This document shows, piece after piece, positions 58,209 through 64,000 of a stretch of DNA of 64,000 nucleotides. Both the position numbers and the translations under genes were made by a program. How positions within the stretch are numbered: position 1 is the first letter of the stretch; every line of letters begins with the position of its first letter. A model generated the notes under the pieces. The model was not told the origin of the DNA, searched no databases, and was given only the letters and a program-made list of their open reading frames with translations. Origin of the DNA: Cyanobacteriota bacterium (GTDB taxonomy: Bacteria; Cyanobacteriota; Cyanobacteriia; CACIAM-69d); contig JAKRSF010000013.1 of the NCBI GenBank assembly GCA_022402445.1, positions 62,001 through 126,000 on the forward strand. Reading direction: 5' to 3'.

Positions 58209-60446
58209 ATGCAGGAGTGGCAGGGGCGGCAGGGGGCTGGGGGGGCGATCGCGGCTCCCCCGGCGGTTTCGGTGGCGGAATTTGGGGGGCTGGAGGAGGC
58301 GCTCAAAAACTTCTTTGGCTACGATTCGTTCCGACCGGGCCAGCGGGAGATTGTGGAGGCGGGGCTGCGGGGGCGCGATCGCCTGGCGATTTTGCCGACG
58401 GGGGCCGGAAAGTCCCTGTGTTTCCAGTTGCCCGCGTTGCTGATGCCGGGACTGACCGTTGTGGTGTCGCCGTTGATTGCCCTGATGCAGGATCAGGTGA
58501 CGGCCCTCAAGAGTAATGGCATTGCGGCGACGTTCCTCAATAGCAGTCTGGGGCTCGATCAGGTGCGATCGCGGGAGCAAGCGCTGCTGGCGGGGCGGGT
58601 GAAGCTGCTTTATGTGGCTCCGGAGCGGCTGTTTGCGGAGTCGTTTTTGCCCCTGCTCGATCGCGTGGCCCAGACCGTTGGCATCGCCGCGATCGCCATT
58701 GATGAGGCCCACTGCGTCTCGGAATGGGGCCATGATTTTCGGCCTGAGTATCGCCAGTTGGGGCTTCTGCGCGATCGCTACCCCCAGGTGCCCATGGCGG
58801 CCCTCACGGCCACGGCGACCGATCGCGTGCGCCAGGATATTGTGACCCAACTGCGCCTGCGGGATCCGTTGGTTTATGTGGCGAGCTTCAATCGCCCTAA
58901 CCTATATTACGAAGTGCGCCCCCGCACGGCCAGCACCTATGGGGAACTGCTGCGCCTCCTGCGGACGACGGATGGATCCGCGATCGTCTACTGCACCAGC
59001 CGCAAAAAGGTGGACGAACTGGCGGCCAAGCTCCGGGCGGATGATATTAACGCCCTGCCCTACCACGCGGGCCTGGGCAACGAGGAGCGCACGGATCACC
59101 AGGATCGGTTCATCCGCGATGACGTTAAGGTGATCGTCGCCACGGTGGCCTTTGGCATGGGCATCAATAAGCCGGACGTGCGGGCCGTGGTCCATTACAA
59201 CCTGCCGCGCAATCTGGAGAGCTACTACCAGGAGGCGGGGCGCGCGGGGCGCGATGGGGATCCGGCCCAGTGCATTTTGTACTTCAATCCGGGGGACATT
59301 CCCAGTCTGGAATATCTGATTGCCCAAAAGCCCAGTGAAACGGAGCAGCGCATCGCCCAGCAGCAGCTCCGGCAGGTGGTGGACTATGCGGAAAGTGCCC
59401 TTTGTCGCCGGACGATTCAATTAGGCTATTTCGGAGAATCTTTTCCGGGCAATTGTGAAAACTGCGATAACTGCCGCGAGCCCAAACCCCTCGAAGATCG
59501 CACGATCGCGGCCCAGAAATTCCTGTCCTGCGTGGCCCGCTGCAAGGAGCGCTACGGGGCGAGCCACATCATCAATGTGCTCCTGGGCAAGAAGGAGAAA
59601 AAAATCATCGAACGCCGCCACCACGAGCTATCCACCTACGGCATTGGCAAGGAATATACCCTGGATGATTGGCGGATTATTGCGCGATCGCTGGTGCATC
59701 AGGGGCTGGTGGACGAGAGCACGGACGGCTATCGGATCCTGAAACTCAATGGCCTCAGTTGGGAGGTGTTGCGGAAACAGCGATCGGTGCAGGTGGCGAT
59801 TCCTCCCAAACGGGCCGCCGTGGCTAAGGTCAGCGCTGAGGTGGAGCTACAGCCGCGCGATCGCGCCCTGTATGAAGCCCTGCGATCGCTGCGCAAGACC
59901 CTGGCCGACCGCGCCAATGTGCCGCCCTATGTGATTTTTGGTGACGGCACCCTACGGCAAATGGCCCAACTGCGGCCCCAAACGACGGATCATCTGCTAA
60001 GAATTTCCGGCGTCGGTCCCCAAAAGCTCCAGCGCTACGGCCAGCTATTTCTCGATGAAATCCTGGACCATTGCCAGGAATTCCAGTTGGATAGCCCCAT
60101 GGCTGGCATCGAGGCGGCGGTCAGTCGCAAGAGCGATTTGATCCCATCGAGCACCAGCCGCCTAACCCTGGAGCTGTATCAGCAGGGGCTCACGCCAGCG
60201 GAAATCGCCGAGCGGCGCGGGTTTCGCCTTTCAACGGTAATTTCTCACTTTGTGGAACTGCTGCAAAAGCGGGCGGATGTGGATCTCCATGCCCTGGTGC
60301 CACCGGAGCGCTGCTACGCCATCCAGAACGCGATCGCGGCATTGGACGTTTCGGGGGTCTCGGTGCGGGAAGTTCATGATCACCTGCGGGGCCAATACAC
60401 CTACGAGGAAATCCGTTTGGTCATTGCGGCGTCGGAGAAAATCTAA
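58209..60446 (+). CDS. recQ: ATP-dependent DNA helicase RecQ
   Basis: 745 residues from the ATG at 58209. An upstream in-frame ATG inside map is rejected. Superfamily 2 helicase: motif I ILPTGAGKSL, II IDEAHCVSEWGHDF (DEAH), III ALTATAT, VI YYQEAGRAGRDG. The RQC zinc site CENCDNCREP follows at about residue 415. A HRDC region lies near 545-620 (ALYEALRSLRKTLADRANVPPYVIF). A C-terminal HTH_40-like region completes the protein. It unwinds DNA 3'-5' in recombination and fork repair. Confidence 0.96.
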   Translation: MQEWQGRQGAGGAIAAPPAVSVAEFGGLEEALKNFFGYDSFRPGQREIVEAGLRGRDRLAILPTGAGKSLCFQLPALLMPGLTVVVSPLIALMQDQVTALKSNGIAATFLNSSLGLDQVRSREQALLAGRVKLLYVAPERLFAESFLPLLDRVAQTVGIAAIAIDEAHCVSEWGHDFRPEYRQLGLLRDRYPQVPMAALTATATDRVRQDIVTQLRLRDPLVYVASFNRPNLYYEVRPRTASTYGELLRLLRTTDGSAIVYCTSRKKVDELAAKLRADDINALPYHAGLGNEERTDHQDRFIRDDVKVIVATVAFGMGINKPDVRAVVHYNLPRNLESYYQEAGRAGRDGDPAQCILYFNPGDIPSLEYLIAQKPSETEQRIAQQQLRQVVDYAESALCRRTIQLGYFGESFPGNCENCDNCREPKPLEDRTIAAQKFLSCVARCKERYGASHIINVLLGKKEKKIIERRHHELSTYGIGKEYTLDDWRIIARSLVHQGLVDESTDGYRILKLNGLSWEVLRKQRSVQVAIPPKRAAVAKVSAEVELQPRDRALYEALRSLRKTLADRANVPPYVIFGDGTLRQMAQLRPQTTDHLLRISGVGPQKLQRYGQLFLDEILDHCQEFQLDSPMAGIEAAVSRKSDLIPSSTSRLTLELYQQGLTPAEIAERRGFRLSTVISHFVELLQKRADVDLHALVPPERCYAIQNAIAALDVSGVSVREVHDHLRGQYTYEEIRLVIAASEKI

Positions 60447-60458
60447 CCGGTCATATCC

Positions 60459-61442
60459 CTAGGGCTCCATTGGGGCGGGCGACAGGACAAAATCCCCAGG
60501 CGCGCGATCGCCCCGCCAGGGAATCGATTCCTCCCCATCCGCCGCCAGCAGCAGCACCGTTTGAGCCGATTGATCAGTTTGATCGGGATCAGCCCCCGCA
60601 GATCCAAACAATCGCGCCGTCCATGTCGGCAACCCATAGCCATAGATCACGTGGCCGCGCCCCACAATCACCGCCATCCGCCCACCGCGATCGCCCCCCC
60701 AGCGATCGAACTGCCGAGCCATCGCTGCCGCCATCGCCCCATCCCAGAGGTGCTGCACCTGCCAAAACCGCTCGAAGCCCGCCCGGTTACCCAGATCCCG
60801 ATGGGACTGGTCATAGATTTCGCCCAGCCAGTCCAGCCACGCCGGTGACGGTTCCCCCAGCCCATCCGTCGGTAACCACCGCCCATCCTCCGGCTCCAAC
60901 GCCCCAAACCCGCCCGCCACCACTTTCCGCCAGGTTTCCGTCGGCGCGCTCAGGGCCACCACCGGCACCCGATGGTCCCGCGCCCAGCGAAACAGCCGCA
61001 GGGCCGACGGCCAGTCATAGCCCCACCGATCATCAAACTCAATGCCCAGCCGGAGCGCCCCCTCATCAATCTCACCGGTCAGATATTGATCCACCACCGG
61101 CTGAAATTGCTGCTGCACCATCTCCACGCCGATCGCGAAGTTTTCCCCAGTTTCCACAGATTGTTGAAAAAGTCTGTGGATAACTGCGATCTGTAGATCC
61201 CGATCCGACTCGCGATTGTGAACTTCCCCCAGAAATATCCGCCGCGATCGCCCCAACCGCCCCCAAAGATCCTCCGCCAGCACCGGCTCCCACCGCTCCA
61301 CCGCCACCGACTGCCGCACCGCGATCGCCAACTCCTCCGCCCCCTCAGCCGCCCAAACCGTCCCAGACGCGATCGCCCCCCAGGACAACCCCAGAACCAT
61401 CAGCCCCGCCAGGAATCCCCCTCGCCAGCCCCAGCGTCCCAT
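60459..61442 (-). CDS. ChaN-like haem-binding lipoprotein family protein (DUF399)
   Basis: 327 residues from the ATG at 61442, with AGAGG before it; a start at 61475 adds 11 and is less likely. A signal peptide (GGFLAGLMVLGLSWGAIASG) precedes the mature protein, which I expect in the periplasm. ChaN signatures are IFLGEVHNRESDRDLQ (the E-x-H region) and AVIVGRGHVIYGYGLP near the end, with an acidic helical middle. ChaN family proteins bind haem; the physiological role in cyanobacteria is not established. Converges on recQ. Confidence 0.85.
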   Translation of the reverse strand: MGRWGWRGGFLAGLMVLGLSWGAIASGTVWAAEGAEELAIAVRQSVAVERWEPVLAEDLWGRLGRSRRIFLGEVHNRESDRDLQIAVIHRLFQQSVETGENFAIGVEMVQQQFQPVVDQYLTGEIDEGALRLGIEFDDRWGYDWPSALRLFRWARDHRVPVVALSAPTETWRKVVAGGFGALEPEDGRWLPTDGLGEPSPAWLDWLGEIYDQSHRDLGNRAGFERFWQVQHLWDGAMAAAMARQFDRWGGDRGGRMAVIVGRGHVIYGYGLPTWTARLFGSAGADPDQTDQSAQTVLLLAADGEESIPWRGDRAPGDFVLSPAPMEP

Positions 61443-61538
61443 GGTTCCTCTCACTTCCCTCAGTAGAGCCACCAACCACCCCTATTCCCAACAGCCCCTC
61501 AGCGGCCCCCAGCAAGCCCCCGGCGGCCCCAAAACCCC

Positions 61539-62693
61539 TTAGCTGCGCACCTGCACCGGCATCACCAAATGGGTCGCCTTAATACCCCCCAACGGCGACA
61601 GCACCACCGGCGACGTCGGCGTATTCAACTGCACCTGCACCTCCGTCGATTGGAGATTTTTGAGCGACTCCATCAGGTAGCGCACATTGAACGCAATCTC
61701 CAGGTCATCCCCCGAAATCTGCACCGACTCCATAAACTCCCGGCCACTGCCCACATCCTGGGCATCCGCCGACAGGCACACCCGCTGCGCCGCGCTATCA
61801 ATCTCAAACTTCACAATGTGATTACTCTTCTGGTCCGCCAGCACCGCAATCCGCTCCAGGGACGCCAGCAGCGCCTTGCGATCCACCGTCAACTGCCGAT
61901 CAAACTGCCGGGGAATCAACTGCTGATAGGCCGGATACTGGCCCTCCAGCGTCCGGCTCGTGATGTAGTAATCGCTCCACTGGATCGCCACCTGACCCCG
62001 GTCAAAATACAGCGCCACCGGCTCATCCGCATGGTGAGCCGACAAAATCCGCTCCAGTTCCCGCAACGTGCGACCGGGCACCGTCACCTCAAACTCCTCC
62101 AGGGGCGGCAGCTCCTCCCCATCATCATCGAGGCCCCCCACCGCCGCCTTCACCACCGCCAGCCGGTGGCCATCCGTCGCCGCAAACTCCAGGGAATCCC
62201 CCTTCACCGACAGATGCACCCCCGTCAGCACCTGCTTCGTCTCATCGGAACTGGCGGCAAACAGCGCCCCCCGCAGCCCCTCTAGGAGCGCATCCACGGG
62301 CAAATAGGCCGGTTCACCATTTTCGACCACCGGCAGGGCCGTGAACTCCTCAGCCCCCATGCCCTGGATGCTGTAGCGACCGCTCTGGGCCGTCAGGATG
62401 GCGGTGCTCTCGTCCGTCAACTCCAGGGTCAAGGCCCCATTGGGCAAACGGCTCACAATGTCCGCCAGCAGCTTCGCCGGTAGGGTAATTTCCCCCGAGT
62501 CATCCACCTCCGCCGGGAAGCTGGTTTGGATCCCAAAGCTCAGGTCAAAGGCCGTCAGGCTCACCCGCTGGGTGCCCGCATCGCAGGTGAGGAGAACGTT
62601 GGCCAGGACCGGGTGGGTCGGGCGCGAGGGCACGGCGCGGCTCACCAGGGACAGGTTGGCGTTCAGGTCGCTTTGGGCGCAGAGCAGTTTCAC
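61539..62693 (-). CDS. dnaN: DNA polymerase III beta subunit (sliding clamp)
   Basis: 384 residues. Three clamp domains; starts MKLLCAQSDLNANLSLVSRAVPSR and ends LVMPVQVRS, both typical. It forms the ring that tethers the replicative polymerase. It is read away from the nearby replication origin, as found in other cyanobacteria where oriC lies beside dnaN. Nothing unusual. Confidence 0.97.
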   Translation of the reverse strand: MKLLCAQSDLNANLSLVSRAVPSRPTHPVLANVLLTCDAGTQRVSLTAFDLSFGIQTSFPAEVDDSGEITLPAKLLADIVSRLPNGALTLELTDESTAILTAQSGRYSIQGMGAEEFTALPVVENGEPAYLPVDALLEGLRGALFAASSDETKQVLTGVHLSVKGDSLEFAATDGHRLAVVKAAVGGLDDDGEELPPLEEFEVTVPGRTLRELERILSAHHADEPVALYFDRGQVAIQWSDYYITSRTLEGQYPAYQQLIPRQFDRQLTVDRKALLASLERIAVLADQKSNHIVKFEIDSAAQRVCLSADAQDVGSGREFMESVQISGDDLEIAFNVRYLMESLKNLQSTEVQVQLNTPTSPVVLSPLGGIKATHLVMPVQVRS

Positions 62694-63159
62694 GGGGACG
62701 GGGGGTCGGGGGGTGACGATGGCGCGCGGTGCCCTGGAGGACGGCGCGGCGCGGCCAAAAAAGCAAACCCGATGCTACCACAGGTCGCGGGGGGAGGGCG
62801 TTCTGAATTGTTAAGTCTTTCGGTGGCGTTGGGCTTTGGGCGGTGCCTTCGCGATGGCTCCACGGCCCCTGGCCTCCACCGCTGGGCTCGCTACGGCGGT
62901 GGAGGCGTTTGGAGCGTTTGGAATCGTGCGGTTGCTGAATTTTGGGCCGTTTTGTCGAAGGGCGGTGCGGCTCAAATCCGTTCAAAGCCGTCAGCGGGGT
63001 TTTGGGCTTGGGGAGCCGACCTGTGAAGTTGGGGTTTTGGGGTGCTGAGCGTGGATCCAGATCCCCTGGATTTTGCAAGTCTAGCTCTACGGGTTTTCGA
63101 TCCCGGTTCCACGGGTCCGGGTGGATCCAACCTTGCGCGCGATCAACCCTCCTCTGATC
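62694..63159. other. Spacer between dnaN and the origin
   Basis: About 466 bp with no supported gene. It holds two of the TGGATCCA palindromes (63052 and 63122) and the dnaN promoter. Confidence 0.5.
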
Positions 63160-63203
63160 GACCCCTATTTTCTTATTTATTCTTGTTTAGTAGTAGTAGA
63201 GCC
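63160..63203 (+). other. Origin unwinding region: A/T-rich stretch plus DnaA-trio
   Basis: An A/T-rich stretch (TTTTCTTATTTATTCTTG, about 63165-63182) is followed by TAGTAGTAGTAG (63189-63200) and GCC, then the first DnaA box. Reading the plus strand 3' to 5' away from the box gives GAT four times, matching the DnaA-trio consensus 3'-(G/A)A(T/A)-5'. Confidence 0.7.
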
Positions 63204-63442
63204 TGTGGAAAATGTGGAAAACTTTTAAAAACCCTTACGGGCCAAAGGGTACAGCCGTCGATGCCTGTGGAAAACCTGTGGAAAAACCCACCTACTTTTC
63301 CACAGAGTATTTATACTTAGGAATTAATTTCCACAGGGTATAGGGCCTTTTCCACAGGTTTTCCACAGGTTTTCCACAAAATTATCCACAGATGGCGATC
63401 CGTAGGAAAACTTTTCCACAGGTTTTCCACAGGTTTTCCACA
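63204..63442. other. Chromosomal replication origin (oriC), thirteen DnaA boxes
   Basis: Four boxes face left as TGTGGAAAA: 63204, 63213, 63266 and 63277. Nine face right as TTTTCCACA or near: 63296, 63327 (ATTTCCACA), 63348, 63359, 63370, 63382 (TTATCCACA, the E. coli consensus), 63412, 63423 and 63434. The array is A/T-rich and lies beside dnaN. Several boxes are spaced exactly 11 bp apart (TTTTCCACAGG as the unit). I see no dnaA gene in the window. Confidence 0.92.
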
Positions 63443-63526
63443 AGACTCTTAAAACCCTTATGACGAGGGGGTTGTGGAGATCGCTAGGGGGCGATCGCGG
63501 GGCCATTGGACCCCCTTAGGCATGAA

Positions 63527-63640
63527 AATCTGGATCCAGCCCTCAAAAAATGGATCCAACCATGGATCCAGTATGGATCCGTAAGCGCCGGGATGGAATC
63601 CACCGGAGGCCCGGATTTTGGATCCATTTTTGGATCCAGT
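63527..63640. repeat. TGGATCCA palindrome cluster, right flank of oriC
   Basis: Perfect copies at 63531, 63551, 63563, 63619 and 63631, and TGGATCCG at 63574. Two more lie left of the origin at 63052 and 63122. Seven perfect copies in about 590 bp, compared with a few in the remaining window. Confidence 0.8.
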
Positions 63641-63647
63641 TCTGGAT

Positions 63648-64000
63648 TTAGCCTTGGGGTTGAGGTGGGGATTGGGGGCGCTTGGGTTGGTAGAGGATGA
63701 CCCGGTTGCCCTGGGGGTCAAGGCCATAGACTTCCTGGCCGTGGGAGGCGGTTTGGATGGGTCCGACGGATCCGCCCGCCGCCTCGAACCGCGCGATCGC
63801 CCCCTGGAGATCCGTCACCTGTAGACAGAGGCTCATCCCCCCCGGCCCCATCCCTTGGAAATCCGGCACCGCCGACGGCTTGGGCACAAAAATTGCCAAC
63901 ACCAGCCCCCCCGGCAGCGTAAATTCCCCGTAGCGGCCCGGTTGGTACCGTTGGGGCTCCGTGCCGAGCAGCCCCCCATAGAACGCCAATAAATCCCCCC
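63648..64000 (-). CDS. VOC (glyoxalase/bleomycin-resistance-like) family protein, N-terminus cut by window edge
   Basis: About 117 residues are visible; the frame is open at base 64000. The segments LLAFYGGLLGTEPQRYQ, LAIFVPKPSAVPDFQGMGPGGMSLCLQVTDLQGAIARFEAAGGSV and GQEVYGLDPQGNRVILYQP follow the VOC fold pattern with a glyoxalase-like second half. Metal ligands cannot be fixed because the protein is incomplete. Enzymatic role unknown. The stop codon (63648-63650) lies just right of the TGGATCCA cluster. Confidence 0.85.
   Translation of the reverse strand, partial: GDLLAFYGGLLGTEPQRYQPGRYGEFTLPGGLVLAIFVPKPSAVPDFQGMGPGGMSLCLQVTDLQGAIARFEAAGGSVGPIQTASHGQEVYGLDPQGNRVILYQPKRPQSPPQPQG

Overview
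The window is chromosomal DNA of a GC-rich cyanobacterium. The palindrome GCGATCGC (HIP1) recurs throughout, inside and between genes. Several gene families are typical of cyanobacteria: a Tll0287/DUF3365-type sensor cyclase, DUF4278, DUF3386, a PII protein with the S49/Y51 T-loop, and a dnaN-linked origin with TTTTCCACA-type DnaA boxes. The genus cannot be fixed from sequence alone. There is no prophage, CRISPR array or rRNA, and I found no convincing tRNA.

Layout. 0-5 kb: a haem-type sensor adenylate/guanylate cyclase (cut by the left edge), an EAL phosphodiesterase and a prolyl oligopeptidase. 5-10 kb: leuS and htpG. 10-19 kb: a DUF697 GTPase, a Uma2 nuclease, metX and metY, a proline-rich membrane protein, ddl, a fatty-acid desaturase and a 59-residue DUF4278 protein. 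19-24 kb: a four-gene sugar/osmolyte ABC importer operon. 24-36 kb: two hypothetical proteins, then ubiX with a redoxin, a ureohydrolase (speB-like), an Hsp70-like ATPase, argB, rdgB, an unknown protein, nfu, DUF3386 and a GH57 enzyme. 37-44 kb: a multi-PAS histidine kinase, penicillin-binding protein 2, glnB (TTG start), an intact IS5-family element and aroK. 44-50 kb: DppC-like and CysW permeases, then a four-gene minus-strand cluster (UbiA-type prenyltransferase, HAD phosphatase, SMR-like transporter, polytopic GT-C-like protein) that looks like a polyprenyl-linked sugar pathway. 50-57 kb: malQ, an unknown helical protein, ispF, an LRAT-like protein beside a Ser/Ala-rich small protein, a pentapeptide-repeat protein and an unknown protein. 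57-64 kb: map-recQ, a ChaN-like lipoprotein family member, dnaN, the replication origin, and a VOC protein cut by the right edge.

The most striking non-coding feature is the origin at about 63.16-63.44 kb. It has thirteen DnaA boxes, many spaced 11 bp apart, which switch orientation once. Four TAG triplets beside the first box match a DnaA-trio unwinding element. A cluster of TGGATCCA palindromes flanks the array. dnaN and most genes nearby are read away from this origin.

Small repeats are frequent: a 20-bp palindrome placed 3' of genes, nested inverted repeats next to the Uma2 gene, 7-bp and 12-bp tandem repeats, and a GC-rich hairpin family. The IS5 element sits exactly at the aroK stop codon and its 3-bp target duplication recreates that codon. 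Nitrogen control is represented by PII (glnB) and its usual partner N-acetylglutamate kinase (argB), about 11 kb apart.
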